A stretch of 64,000 nt of DNA from a virus, in IMG/VR virus record IMGVR_UViG_3300028558_000791, positions 186,001 through 250,000 of that record. One strand, given 5' to 3'. Position numbers and translations under genes: made by a program. Numbering within the stretch: position 1 is the first letter of the stretch; every line of letters starts with the position of its first letter. Below the pieces are notes generated by a model that worked only from the letters and a program-made list of their open reading frames with translations, was not told where the DNA came from and made no database searches. This document shows positions 16,509 through 25,614 of this stretch, in pieces.

Positions 16509-17147
16509 ATGTACAAAATTGCAATTTGCGGAAGAGCTAATACCGGCAAAAATACGTTAGCTAACCTTTTGTATGAAGAAGTTCATGAACGAGATAGCGC
16601 AGCGATGCTGGCTAAGTCTGGTGGTTTCACCGGGTTACAAGCATACTCTGGTAAGTTCATGGCCTTTGCTGATCCTATCAAAGAGATAGTGATGACTATG
16701 TTTCCACGAGCCAATAGAGAGTGCTTGTACGGGCCATCTCGTTTGCGTGCTGAACCTATTCCCGGCGCTTTTAAGAATGATAAGCCGCTAACCTATCGCC
16801 AGGCCCTGATTGATATTGGAACTGAAGTTGGGCGTTCCTATAGTGATAGGGTATGGTTGGAGAATTTTGACCACCGTTACGAGCAGATTCTTGTTAAGAA
16901 GAATCCGCCTAACATTGTTGTAGTGACCGACGTAAGATTCCGAAACGAATTCGATCATCTCAAAGAAAAAGGATTTTTTCAGATTCGTTTGTATCGTGAC
17001 ACTGGTGCTCCAGAGATTCAACACATCAGTGAAACAGGTCAGAGTTCAATCAAGGACGAAGAATTTGATTACGTTCTATTCAATAATAAGTCTTTAGAAG
17101 ATTTGAAAGAAGAGGTTAAGTGCCAGATCATTCCAAGGTTGATATGA
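16509..17147 (+). CDS. Deoxynucleoside monophosphate kinase-like P-loop protein
   Basis: 212 residues. Starts with a P-loop GRANTGKNTLANLL at residues 8-21, then FADPIKEIVMTMFP, DIGTEVGRSY and the VVTDVRFRNEF strand, a layout shared with T4 gp1-type dNMP kinases. These phosphorylate dNMPs, including modified ones, to supply replication. The match is to the family; substrate cannot be read. Its stop overlaps the next ATG by 4 bp. Confidence 0.82.
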   Translation: MYKIAICGRANTGKNTLANLLYEEVHERDSAAMLAKSGGFTGLQAYSGKFMAFADPIKEIVMTMFPRANRECLYGPSRLRAEPIPGAFKNDKPLTYRQALIDIGTEVGRSYSDRVWLENFDHRYEQILVKKNPPNIVVVTDVRFRNEFDHLKEKGFFQIRLYRDTGAPEIQHISETGQSSIKDEEFDYVLFNNKSLEDLKEEVKCQIIPRLI

Positions 17148-17497
17148 TGCAATGGGCTATTAATAAGTTTGTATCTGTACAAATGAGCGTAGAAGCCCTC
17201 AAACAAAACTTTGTACCTAAGTACCTGGCGACAGGAGAACGGAAATTCTATCGCTTTCTACTACTTTACGCCCTAAATAAACTAATCTATATTGAAAAGG
17301 GTTCTTTCAAAGGAACATCACCCGAATTAGAATTCCTAGATTATCATGAGCAGTTCATAATTCTGTATAGAAGAGAAGGTGAGGACGTTTATTTAGAGCT
17401 AGCCCGCTGTTTTAGACGAGCTGCCCATAAAGTTTATCGAGTCATGCTAAAGAAGAAAATGACCGAAAGAAACGCAAAGTTCCTCAATTTGGTATAA
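17144..17497 (+). CDS. Hypothetical basic helical protein
   Basis: 117 residues starting at ATG 17144, which overlaps the kinase stop (ATGA); a GTG at 17120 is less likely. Rich in Lys, Arg, Tyr and Phe, with helices such as YRFLLLYALNKLIYIEK and RCFRRAAHKVYRVMLKKK. Looks like a small DNA- or RNA-binding protein but no family is recognised. Confidence 0.68.
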   Translation: MMQWAINKFVSVQMSVEALKQNFVPKYLATGERKFYRFLLLYALNKLIYIEKGSFKGTSPELEFLDYHEQFIILYRREGEDVYLELARCFRRAAHKVYRVMLKKKMTERNAKFLNLV

Positions 17498-17498
17498 A

Positions 17499-18527
17499 AT
17501 GGCAGTTATTAGCGTTACGATTACACAATCAGCAGAGCAAGTAGTTTCAGGAATCCCTAAAACAGTTTCTATCACTACCAACATTCCTGCTACCATTTTC
17601 TATACGCTAGACGGCATTGACCCAACCCTGTTCTCTAATATGTACACGGGTCCGATTTTCCTACCATTCAGTTCTCTATTAGTTACCTTGAAGGTATTAG
17701 CTACTAACGGAACAGATTCCTCTCCAATTGTTATTGAACAATACATGACTAACATAGTGGATGGCAACGCCCGCCTACCTCATGCAGGAACTACTGCTGA
17801 AGCTGGAAGTGTAATCCCAGACGCTTACCCTTTTGGAACGCCTCCGTACCAACCACAGCAAGGCTATACTAACCCCGCCGATGCTGGACCTTACACAGTT
17901 TACAACACTGCCTTACCCGCTACGCCAACCGGCTATGATGGTAAGGGTAACCCAACCGGATTCACTAACCAACCATACGACTCTACTAACTATCAGATTA
18001 CTTATACTGATAGGGATGCTACGGGTAACCAAGGCGGGTTTATTGGCAACATGCCAGGCAAGACTACACTTCCTTACCCAAGTGATGTGCAGCCAGACAA
18101 GGGCCAACTATCAGGACAGGGCCCAGAGCAGACTCAGCAATTTACAGCATTGTTCGATCCAAGGGCGATGGTTATCTTCCAAGACTTTAGTAAAGAGGAC
18201 CCAAACGATCCTCCACAGATTAACAGACAGTTCTTCACGCTTGAGAATCCCGAGAGAGCTAGAGATGGTACATTCTATTTCAATACCGGTTTGGACGCCT
18301 CTGCCCCAATCAGCGGTTCTTTCGTAAGGGCTCACTACAACCCACGTACCAACACTATCACACACTATTACAGAGACTCCTGGTCTAACAAATGGATTAT
18401 TTCTACGGCCCCATATCAACCAAGCGGAACGTTTGACGGAAACATGGCAGCGAGTGCTATGGGAACCAAGAGCGGCGCTGGTGTTGTTTTCGAGTGGCTG
18501 CCATTTGCAAGACGCGTTCTCTTCTAA
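17499..18527 (+). CDS. Putative virion protein with chitobiase-C-terminal-like beta domain
   Basis: 342 residues. The N-terminal ~90 residues resemble the chitobiase/beta-hexosaminidase C-terminal domain (TVSITTNIPATIFYTLDG then DPT...YTGPIFLP), a beta sandwich often found on surface proteins. A Tyr/Pro/Gly/Asn-rich linker follows (about 90-210), then a strand-rich C-terminal domain with many aromatic residues. Composition suggests a virion surface or tail-associated protein, although its neighbours are replication genes. A proposed promoter begins 3 bases after its stop. Confidence 0.6.
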   Translation: MAVISVTITQSAEQVVSGIPKTVSITTNIPATIFYTLDGIDPTLFSNMYTGPIFLPFSSLLVTLKVLATNGTDSSPIVIEQYMTNIVDGNARLPHAGTTAEAGSVIPDAYPFGTPPYQPQQGYTNPADAGPYTVYNTALPATPTGYDGKGNPTGFTNQPYDSTNYQITYTDRDATGNQGGFIGNMPGKTTLPYPSDVQPDKGQLSGQGPEQTQQFTALFDPRAMVIFQDFSKEDPNDPPQINRQFFTLENPERARDGTFYFNTGLDASAPISGSFVRAHYNPRTNTITHYYRDSWSNKWIISTAPYQPSGTFDGNMAASAMGTKSGAGVVFEWLPFARRVLF

Positions 18528-18529
18528 AT

Positions 18530-18537
18530 CGATATAT
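18530..18537 (+). promoter_or_regulatory. Near-consensus promoter core CGATATAT
   Basis: Seven of eight bases of TGATATAT, in the 42-base gap before the nuclease at 18570; followed by AAG as at 25540. Confidence 0.45.
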
Positions 18538-18569
18538 AAGTATTACACATTAAACGGAAGATTTACTAA

Positions 18570-19355
18570 ATGATAGATGAATTGCGCCTCTCGGTTAGCA
18601 AAACCAAAACTTTTTTGGATTGCAAGGCCAAGTTTAAGTTTTGCTATATCGAAAAGCTGCCTCGTAAAGAATGGGAATTCCATACTTTCGGGAAGTTCTG
18701 CCACTCTGTTTTAGAATACTTTCATCAACAGTATATTGATGGAAGTACGCTTCCATATAGTACGGTTATGACGGACGGTTTCAAGCAAGCTTGGGCTGAG
18801 TATAAAGACAGAATGACTCCTGAGATGAAGAAGGAGTGCTGGGATATTATCAATCAATATCTCAAGCTGGTCACCAAAGATAAACAAAACGGCCTGCCTG
18901 CCAACGTAATTGCGGCAGAAAAAAGATTCGACTTTCCGATCACGGATAATATTGTTTTAAACGGAGCAATTGACAGAATCCAACTGGATGCCGATAATGT
19001 TCTCCACGTAGCCGACTACAAAACGACCAAACATAAAAAATATCTGAAGAACGATTGGTTCCAACTCTTGACATATGCTTACGTCTTGTATCATGACGAT
19101 CCTACTATCACGAAGGTAAGAGGATCTTACGTTTTACTGAGACACAATTTTGAGTATATTACAACAGAGTTTTCTTTGGCTGATATCTTGTCGGTCAAGG
19201 ATAAGTTTGAAGAGTACGCAGCTAAGATGAGAGCGGAGAAAGAATTTCCGCCAACACCGACTAATCTTTGTAACTACTGCGACTACTTACAAGAATGCCC
19301 GGCCGGTAAGAGCAAGGCTTATGATCAACAAGTTTACGGTGAAGTTAACTGGTAA
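18570..19355 (+). CDS. PD-(D/E)XK nuclease, RecB/Cas4-like, probable Fe-S cluster
   Basis: 261 residues. RecB-family order: FLDCKAKFKFCYIEKLP near the N-terminus, a His in FGKFCHSVLEYF, GAIDRI with the first acidic residue, VADYKTTK with the D-x-K core, and the QLLTYAYVL motif. The C-terminal CNYCDYLQECP plus an N-terminal Cys would bind a 4Fe-4S cluster as in AddB and Cas4. Such enzymes cut DNA ends or flaps. It begins the run that includes trigger factor and polymerase. No other CRISPR gene is present, so Cas4 is a structural likeness only. Confidence 0.9.
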   Translation: MIDELRLSVSKTKTFLDCKAKFKFCYIEKLPRKEWEFHTFGKFCHSVLEYFHQQYIDGSTLPYSTVMTDGFKQAWAEYKDRMTPEMKKECWDIINQYLKLVTKDKQNGLPANVIAAEKRFDFPITDNIVLNGAIDRIQLDADNVLHVADYKTTKHKKYLKNDWFQLLTYAYVLYHDDPTITKVRGSYVLLRHNFEYITTEFSLADILSVKDKFEEYAAKMRAEKEFPPTPTNLCNYCDYLQECPAGKSKAYDQQVYGEVNW

Positions 19356-19364
19356 GAGGAAACA

Positions 19365-20612
19365 ATGCAAATTGATGTAACTGAATTAGAACCATGCAGA
19401 TTGGCCATTCATTATGAAGCTAACTTCCTAGAGATTTCTGACAAGAGAGCAGAAGTTGAAGTAGCTTTCAAGAAGGCACCCGTTCCAGGCTTTAGGCCAG
19501 GAAAGGCTACGTCAGAAGTTATTAGAGTGCACTATCGTCAGCAGATTGACGACTCTCTAAAGCGAGCATTGGCTGAAGATGCTTTTCACAATACGCTTTT
19601 CGAAAAGAAACTAAGACCACACGGCGCCCCTCGTTTCAATAACTTACTGCTTGATGGTGGTAAGTTTACTTGTGAGTTTGAGCTTTTGACCAAGCCAAGT
19701 TTTGAGCTTCCAGATTGGAAGAATTTGGAAGTTCCCAAGCCACATGGTGAGGCAGATTCTAATGAACTAGCTCAGAAGATGATGCAGGACTTGCGCGTCC
19801 GTCTTGGTGATGTAACCCCATACACTGACACTGACTTTGTCCAAACTGGTGATAATGTCATTATCGATTACGAAGGTACTATCGATGGTGAGAAGGTTGA
19901 TAGCCTAGTTGCTCAGGGAGAAATGGTTACCATTGGTAGTAGCCCTCTAGCAGCTTTCGATAGCAATCTTTTGGGAATGTCTATGGGCGAGACTCGTGAG
20001 TTTGACTTCGTTGCACCGGAGAATGGTTTACCATCTCTATCTGGTAAGACTATCCACTTCACAGTTACTTTGAACATGGGCTCTAAGACTACGCCTGCCG
20101 CGTTGGATGATGAGATGGCTAAGAAGATGGGCAAAGCAAACTTTGCTGAGTTGGAGGAAATGGTGGCACAAGCCGCATTTGCCCGCTCTGCTAATATGAA
20201 CAAGATGGCCATTCATGAGGCTATCGCCAAGAAGTTGGTTGTTGAAACACAGGTTGCAGTTCCACGCTGGATGTCTCTATCCGAGGCTCAGTATCTAACT
20301 CAGCAGTCTCAGTTAGATTGGAATGTGTTGCCAGATTCTGACAAAGAGAAGATGATTGAAATGGCTGAGCAGAACGTAAAGCTATCTTTGGTCTTAGATA
20401 AGATTAGAGAGGCTGAACCAGAAGCTCAACTAACTGATCAGGAAGTCTTTGAGATTATTAAACAGAACCTAGCTCAAACTAAGGTTACTCAAAGTTTAGA
20501 TGAAGTTATTCAGCAAATGAATAAGACGGGTTATCTACAGATTCTGTTCTCTCGTATTAGAGATGAGAATACTATGGATTACGTAGTGAAGACAGTAAAG
20601 TTGATTGATTAA
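19365..20612 (+). CDS. tig: Trigger factor (ribosome-associated chaperone)
   Basis: 415 residues, close to the bacterial length of about 430. All three parts are there: the N-terminal ribosome-binding domain with the signature PGFRPGK (residues 41-47), an FKBP-type prolyl isomerase domain (GDNVIIDYEGTIDGE, the EFDFVAPENGLPSLSGK region), and the helical C-terminal chaperone domain. Trigger factor docks on ribosomal protein L23 and shields nascent chains. The GFRxGK loop being intact implies docking on the host ribosome. GAGGAAAC upstream is a good ribosome-binding site. Rare in phages as far as I know; acts at the same place as the deformylase at 10.4 kb. Confidence 0.93.
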   Translation: MQIDVTELEPCRLAIHYEANFLEISDKRAEVEVAFKKAPVPGFRPGKATSEVIRVHYRQQIDDSLKRALAEDAFHNTLFEKKLRPHGAPRFNNLLLDGGKFTCEFELLTKPSFELPDWKNLEVPKPHGEADSNELAQKMMQDLRVRLGDVTPYTDTDFVQTGDNVIIDYEGTIDGEKVDSLVAQGEMVTIGSSPLAAFDSNLLGMSMGETREFDFVAPENGLPSLSGKTIHFTVTLNMGSKTTPAALDDEMAKKMGKANFAELEEMVAQAAFARSANMNKMAIHEAIAKKLVVETQVAVPRWMSLSEAQYLTQQSQLDWNVLPDSDKEKMIEMAEQNVKLSLVLDKIREAEPEAQLTDQEVFEIIKQNLAQTKVTQSLDEVIQQMNKTGYLQILFSRIRDENTMDYVVKTVKLID

Positions 20613-20624
20613 GGAGAAAGTATA

Positions 20625-20951
20625 ATGGGAAAGAAAGCTGCTATTAATGTTCCGCTAACTAGTTTGCCTAAGAAGTGGGATGATCTCATTAAGAAGATGC
20701 CAGAGTTCAAAGACACGGCTGATGCGGCCGATGTGGATGGACTGAAGAAGATTATTGTTGAGTGTGAAGGTAACCTTTACACAGTCAACAAAGAACAAGA
20801 AGCCGATGCTAAGCTAGCGGGAGCACGTGAGATGGTTAAAGAACTATCTGCGCCTTACCGTGATGCCAGCAAGCATCAACAGGCTAAGATTCAGTACGCA
20901 CTACTTTGCTTAGAGAGCAAGGGCGTCGATCTAGATAACAAAGGCGACTAA
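20625..20951 (+). CDS. Hypothetical protein
   Basis: 108 residues, helical, acidic/basic mix, with a strong AAGGAGA ribosome-binding site. The middle reads as two long helices (KKIIVECEGNLYTVNKEQ and AKLAGAREMVKELSAPYR). It follows trigger factor by 12 bp and its last base is the first base of the next start. No family recognised; a role linked to trigger factor or the following genes is not established. Confidence 0.72.
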   Translation: MGKKAAINVPLTSLPKKWDDLIKKMPEFKDTADAADVDGLKKIIVECEGNLYTVNKEQEADAKLAGAREMVKELSAPYRDASKHQQAKIQYALLCLESKGVDLDNKGD

Positions 20952-21229
20952 TGAAAGTCGAGAGATTTCTCATACAAGCATGCTGTAACAAGACCCAGAT
21001 TGTCTTTAAACTAGACAAGCCTCTGGATCAAAGCATACTTGAAATTCTGAAAAGTAACGGGTTCACAGAAGCTCCACACTTTACTAAAGCCGGAATGCTA
21101 TATGCCGATAGTTCGGAATTAATAGTAACGGGTCCGTTTGGTGGGGATAAGCTTAATGCCAAGTGCAAAAAGCAAGACTGTAGCCAAACCCTCAATGATC
21201 TTGAGGCGTTACTTATCAGAATGGGGTGA
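20951..21229 (+). CDS. Hypothetical protein
   Basis: 92 residues, alpha/beta-looking, with four cysteines: CC near residue 11 and CKKQDC near the C-terminus. The pattern of a small ferredoxin-like alpha/beta fold is plausible (strand, helix, two strands, helix). Overlaps its predecessor by one base (TAATG). Not recognised. Confidence 0.68.
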   Translation: MKVERFLIQACCNKTQIVFKLDKPLDQSILEILKSNGFTEAPHFTKAGMLYADSSELIVTGPFGGDKLNAKCKKQDCSQTLNDLEALLIRMG

Positions 21230-21231
21230 CA

Positions 21232-21897
21232 ATGGCAAATGGGTCAGGATCTATCGCTGAAATCAGAAAGAAAGTTACCAAAACCCATGAATTTATCTCT
21301 ACTTCATATCATGAAGCTGGACATACAATTTTTGCTCTTTTACACCTAATGAGAGTTAGTTCTGTATCGGTATTCGAAGATAAAAAATTGAAAAGGGTTC
21401 ATGGTAACACTTACTATGAATATCCTAGTGATTTGGACGAAGTCCAGGACCAAGACCTTCTAAATACTTTAGTTAAGGCCGAAGTTGGGATTAGTTACGC
21501 TGGTTTGATTGCTGAAAAGTCTTTGTTTAGAAGCATTTCTGGTTCTAAACAAACCCCAACGTTTATTAGCGATGGGTCAGCATCTGACAACAAGTCAGCC
21601 CGTGAGGTGATTAAAAAGTACAACCTAGCACCTCCTGGGCCTAAAAGAACTGCTTATAAAGCAAAGATTATGAGAGAAGTTCAACAGGAACTTCATGATA
21701 ATTGGGATGCTGTAATGGTCGTGTCTCACGCCCTATTCCGTCATCGTCGTTTGTCATTTGAAGATTTACAAGAATTGCTTACCAAAAAGACCCATAATAA
21801 AAAGTTTTGGAAAGACCAATTCAAAAAGATTAGCCATTTTTACGACAATAGCAAGGCCCTTGACGAAAAAGATCTAAAGATTATTTTATCAAGGTAA
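21232..21897 (+). CDS. Stand-alone M41 (FtsH-type) zinc metallopeptidase
   Basis: 221 residues from ATG 21232 (GGGGTGA upstream). Carries HEAGH (His27, Glu28, His31), the zinc-binding and catalytic motif of M41, then helix VGISYAGLIAEKSLF that matches the FtsH GGRAAEE helix, and the block SDGSASDNKSAREV that should carry the third zinc ligand. The usual AAA ATPase and membrane segments of FtsH are absent. Without them it would need another unfoldase or act on loose chains. The BCS1-type ATPase at 5.0 kb is a candidate partner only by speculation. Confidence 0.82.
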   Translation: MANGSGSIAEIRKKVTKTHEFISTSYHEAGHTIFALLHLMRVSSVSVFEDKKLKRVHGNTYYEYPSDLDEVQDQDLLNTLVKAEVGISYAGLIAEKSLFRSISGSKQTPTFISDGSASDNKSAREVIKKYNLAPPGPKRTAYKAKIMREVQQELHDNWDAVMVVSHALFRHRRLSFEDLQELLTKKTHNKKFWKDQFKKISHFYDNSKALDEKDLKIILSR

Positions 21898-21934
21898 CGT
21901 AAGTTTCACACCGTATTCCCTGGCACAGTACACG

Positions 21935-21952
21935 CAGTCTATTCTTAGACTG
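21935..21952 (+). promoter_or_regulatory. Hairpin in the leader of the polymerase gene
   Basis: Perfect 7-bp stem CAGTCTA / TAGACTG with loop TTCT in the 121-base gap before dnaE. No T-run follows on either strand, so it is unlikely to be a simple terminator. Role unknown. Confidence 0.4.
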
Positions 21953-22018
21953 AAAAATCCCCTAGAGTGGGTAAGATGTACAGACGTGTTACAATGCACA
22001 ACCACATCAGGAGGTCGT

Positions 22019-25000
22019 ATGACCGACTTTGTTTCATTGCATAATCAGACTGAGTTTTCTATTCTCGATTCAATCATCTCGCCCAAGGGGCTCTTCAAAC
22101 GAGCCAAAGAGTTAGGGCAGACAGCCGTTGCGATTACAGACCATGGCACACTAGCTGGAGCTTGGGATGCATGGAAAGCATCCAAAGAAACCGGAGTCAA
22201 ACTCATTATTGGTTGTGAGTGTTATTTTCAAGATGACGCTGCCAATGTCAATGAGAAGTTTCGTCATATCATTTTGCTAGCCAAGAACGCTGTTGGCTAT
22301 CGCAATCTTCTAACGTTGAACAAGAAGGGTTTCGACCAAAGTTCTTTCGTAGGTAAGCGCGTATACTCGGTTCTAGATTGGAATCTATTGGCCGAACATG
22401 CTGAGGGTCTCATTTGTTTGACGGCTTGTGGTAACGGTATTATCAGCCAGCCCATTATGAAGGGCAAGCTAGATGATGCTGAGAGAACGCTATTGCGCCT
22501 CAAGGATTTGTTTGGCGAGAATTTGGGTATCGAGATTCAGCCCAACAATATGAAGCGTGGTTCAAACATCTTTAACGATGAAATCGATCAAGACTTTTTG
22601 AACAGACAATTAGTGAAGCTCGGCAAGAAGCACGACATTCGTGTGGTCGCCGCTTGTAATGCGCACTATCTAACTAAGGAAGAGTCTAGTACTCATGATG
22701 CCTTTTTGGCAATTGGGTCTCACCAACCAATTCATTCTGGGTTCCGTCTTCGTTACCCCGTGCCAGAGTTTTATCTCAAGACTGGTGATGAAGTAAAGGA
22801 TTTCTTCACTAGAGTTTTCAAGGATGACGCTCAGACGTTTATCGACAACAGCATATACTTCTCCAATCTGTGCGAAGTGCCAGAATGGATTGACCCTAAG
22901 TATTCTAATCCATCAGGTAAGGAACTGCCACAGTTTCCGGTCAAAGATGAACTGGACTATGCTCAATTCCGTACTTGGGTTGCAACTCAGCCAGAAGATG
23001 TTCAGAAGTTAGAAGAAGATAAACTCTTCTTACGCTACCGTTGTGTTATGACGTTTGACTCTCGTGTCAAAAATTTGACACCAGAAAAACACAAAGAGTA
23101 TATGGCTCGTATTGATGAGGAGCTAGACGTTTTGGAGTTCCACGGCTTCTCTAGCTACATGCTCATCGTAGCCGATTTTATAGACTGGGCCAGAAAGCAT
23201 GAAATTGCTGTTGGTGAGGGTCGTGGTTCGGTCGGCGGCTCATTGATTGCATACCTGCTAGGAATCCATCAGGCCGATCCAATTAAGTACAATTTGATCT
23301 TTGCTCGTTTCCATAACAAGGAAAAGTCAAGCTTCCCCGATATTGATACGGACTTTGCGCCCTCTGGCCGTCCATTGGTTCAAGAATATCTACGAAACAA
23401 ATATGGAGCGGACCATGTAGCCCACGTTAGCAACGTCAACACTATTACGCCCAAGGTGTATGTGAAGGATATTGCCCGCGTTTGTGAGCTTGGTGGTTCC
23501 AAAGAAGATGCCGTTAGAATTGGCAATGAAGTGGCTAACTGCATTCCAGCAGAAATCCATTCTATTGACGATGCGTTGGCTAAAGTTCCGCTGTTTGCGG
23601 AATACGCCAAGAAATATCCAGAGTTCGAAAAGTACAAAGCTATCTGTGGAAAGTACCGTGCCTGGTCCACTCACGCTGGTGGTATTATCATCTCCGCTCG
23701 TCCCCTCACTGGACTTGTGCCGTTGAGAAAGGATAAAGATGGAGCATTGGCGATTGAGTATGATAAGGACAAGGCCGAAGAAAATGGTCTAGTCAAGATG
23801 GATACTTTGGGCCTTTCGACTCTGGATACTATTGGTCAAACCATGAAGCTGATCAAGGAGTCCGGTAAAATCGTTCCTGAAGTCATCAGCTATGATGAGT
23901 ACGACCAAGAAGCATACGATATCATTTCTAATGGTGATACGTTCTGTGTATTCCAGCTTGGAACATCTGGTGGTACGATTGATTTGTGTAAACAAATCAA
24001 GCCTAAATCTGTCAATGATATTAGCTACATTAACTCGTTAGCGCGTCCTTCTGCCCGTGATATGAGAAAGGACTTTATCCTTACTAAGGATGGAAAGAAA
24101 CCATTCTCTCTATTGCATCCAACATTAGGTCGAGCATTCAATAATACTTTCGGATTCGGTTTGTATGAAGAAAGTCTTATGTATTTAGCTCAAGACGTAG
24201 CAGGATGGAGCTTGCATGGAGCTGACCGTTTGCGTAAACTGACTAAGGAAAAGGGAAAGAATCCTAAGAAAGCGCAGGAATGGAGAAACGAATTTATCAA
24301 GGGCGCTGTTGAGAACAATGTAAACGAAGCTATTGCGAAACGTATCTGGGATGAAGTTGTTGACAAGTTCCAAGGTTACGGTTTCAATATGTCCCACTCC
24401 ATCTTGTATTCTATGACGAGTTACAAGACGGCATATCTCAAAGCTCATTTTCCAATTGAGTTCTTGATGGCTAACTTGATGGCTGAAGTCAAGTCCAATG
24501 CGCCAGACTCTAAGGGTAATATTGAGAAGATTAAGAAGGAGATTCGTAAACGTCGAGTCAAGATTGTTCCCCCAGATATCAACAAGTCTCAATTGGTTTA
24601 TACGATTGAAGATGGAAACAGATTGATTACTGGTTTGGATGCAATCAAGTTCGTAGGTGCAGATGCAATCAAGGAAATTATTGAGAAGCGACCGTTCACT
24701 GACTTCTTTGACTTTATGACCAGAGTAAGTTCCAAGGCAGTACGAGCGAATAGTATTCAAGCGCTTGCCGCGTGTGGTGCATTGGATTCGTTCAAGATTC
24801 CTCGTAAGCTGATGTTTTTGTATTGTTCTGACTATCGTAAGAAGTTACAGGTCTGGCTCAAGAAGCATGATCCAACGGTAGACCAGTTTGTTTACCCATG
24901 GCCTGCTGAACCAGATTGGTCGATGCCTGAAGTGTATGCTTTAGAGCAATATTATTTGGGAGAATCGTTTACTTGTAAACCTGCATTGGCTTATGGTAGA

Positions 25001-25534
25001 TTCTTTGATGGAGAGTTTGTGACTGTTCAGGACATTAAGCGATCCAAAGATAAGACCAATGTATCTTCTGTCAAAGGCATCATCCGAGACTTTTTTGAAT
25101 TTCGTGTCAAGAAGGAAGGTAAGTATTATGGTCAGCCAATGGTTAAGGCCGTAATGGAAGATAAGAATGGTGACCAATGTACATTGACGATCTTCCCAGA
25201 TCGTTGGAAGGTTGTGCAAGAAAGGATTGGAGAACTCAACAAGAAGGCTGAATTCGATGTAGGTATCGCATTGTTCTTTTCAGGGAATACCAATTCTTAT
25301 GAAGACGATATGGGTGTCATATTGGATCAATTGTATCATATTGCCCTGCCACCTCCCCTGCCAACCGACTTGAAAGCCAAGAAAATCAACCTCAAAGAGG
25401 CTAAGGCTAAAATGTTTGGAATTAAGGAAGAAGCCGAAAAACCTAAGAGTCCTCAGGAGATACTCGATGAAATCGAGGATACTTTGTATGATGAAGGTCT
25501 TATCGATTTGGATGACGAAAACGAGGATGACTGA
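22019..25534 (+). CDS. dnaE: DNA polymerase III alpha subunit (C-family replicase)
   Basis: 1171 residues. Start ATG 22019 has a perfect AGGAGG; the ORF extends to 21986 but the added residues are not family-like. Domains: PHP (FVSLHNQTEFSILDS, ITDHGTLAG), the palm with GEGRGSVGGSLIAYL and the catalytic acid pair in FPDIDTDFAPSG, a third acid in KMDTLGLSTLD, THAGGIIIS, then fingers and a helix-hairpin-helix region, and an OB-type C-terminus. Expected as the phage replicase. No proofreading exonuclease, clamp or clamp loader is in this window. A proposed promoter overlaps its stop codon. Confidence 0.96.
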   Translation: MTDFVSLHNQTEFSILDSIISPKGLFKRAKELGQTAVAITDHGTLAGAWDAWKASKETGVKLIIGCECYFQDDAANVNEKFRHIILLAKNAVGYRNLLTLNKKGFDQSSFVGKRVYSVLDWNLLAEHAEGLICLTACGNGIISQPIMKGKLDDAERTLLRLKDLFGENLGIEIQPNNMKRGSNIFNDEIDQDFLNRQLVKLGKKHDIRVVAACNAHYLTKEESSTHDAFLAIGSHQPIHSGFRLRYPVPEFYLKTGDEVKDFFTRVFKDDAQTFIDNSIYFSNLCEVPEWIDPKYSNPSGKELPQFPVKDELDYAQFRTWVATQPEDVQKLEEDKLFLRYRCVMTFDSRVKNLTPEKHKEYMARIDEELDVLEFHGFSSYMLIVADFIDWARKHEIAVGEGRGSVGGSLIAYLLGIHQADPIKYNLIFARFHNKEKSSFPDIDTDFAPSGRPLVQEYLRNKYGADHVAHVSNVNTITPKVYVKDIARVCELGGSKEDAVRIGNEVANCIPAEIHSIDDALAKVPLFAEYAKKYPEFEKYKAICGKYRAWSTHAGGIIISARPLTGLVPLRKDKDGALAIEYDKDKAEENGLVKMDTLGLSTLDTIGQTMKLIKESGKIVPEVISYDEYDQEAYDIISNGDTFCVFQLGTSGGTIDLCKQIKPKSVNDISYINSLARPSARDMRKDFILTKDGKKPFSLLHPTLGRAFNNTFGFGLYEESLMYLAQDVAGWSLHGADRLRKLTKEKGKNPKKAQEWRNEFIKGAVENNVNEAIAKRIWDEVVDKFQGYGFNMSHSILYSMTSYKTAYLKAHFPIEFLMANLMAEVKSNAPDSKGNIEKIKKEIRKRRVKIVPPDINKSQLVYTIEDGNRLITGLDAIKFVGADAIKEIIEKRPFTDFFDFMTRVSSKAVRANSIQALAACGALDSFKIPRKLMFLYCSDYRKKLQVWLKKHDPTVDQFVYPWPAEPDWSMPEVYALEQYYLGESFTCKPALAYGRFFDGEFVTVQDIKRSKDKTNVSSVKGIIRDFFEFRVKKEGKYYGQPMVKAVMEDKNGDQCTLTIFPDRWKVVQERIGELNKKAEFDVGIALFFSGNTNSYEDDMGVILDQLYHIALPPPLPTDLKAKKINLKEAKAKMFGIKEEAEKPKSPQEILDEIEDTLYDEGLIDLDDENEDD

Positions 25535-25539
25535 TATAT
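25532..25539 (+). promoter_or_regulatory. Proposed phage promoter core TGATATAT
   Basis: Exact octamer overlapping the dnaE stop (TGA at 25532-25534), followed by AAG, 98 bases before the next ATG. It sits just upstream of the 13-bp inverted repeat. Confidence 0.55.
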
Positions 25540-25542
25540 AAG

Positions 25543-25614
25543 ATACAGACGATATTGGATAATAACAAAATCGACGCATCAACCGAAAAATGATACGAAT
25601 GATATCGTCTGTAT
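25543..25614 (+). repeat. 13-bp perfect inverted repeat in a gene leader
   Basis: ATACAGACGATAT (25543-25555) and ATATCGTCTGTAT (25602-25614) are exact reverse complements 46 bases apart. They lie between the proposed promoter and the helix-turn-helix gene. They could be a paired operator for that protein or, in RNA, a long 5' stem. Confidence 0.75.

Noticed and set aside
18570-19355. Cas4-like protein as evidence for CRISPR
   Set aside because: No repeats and no other cas gene; RecB-family nucleases of this kind are common in phages.
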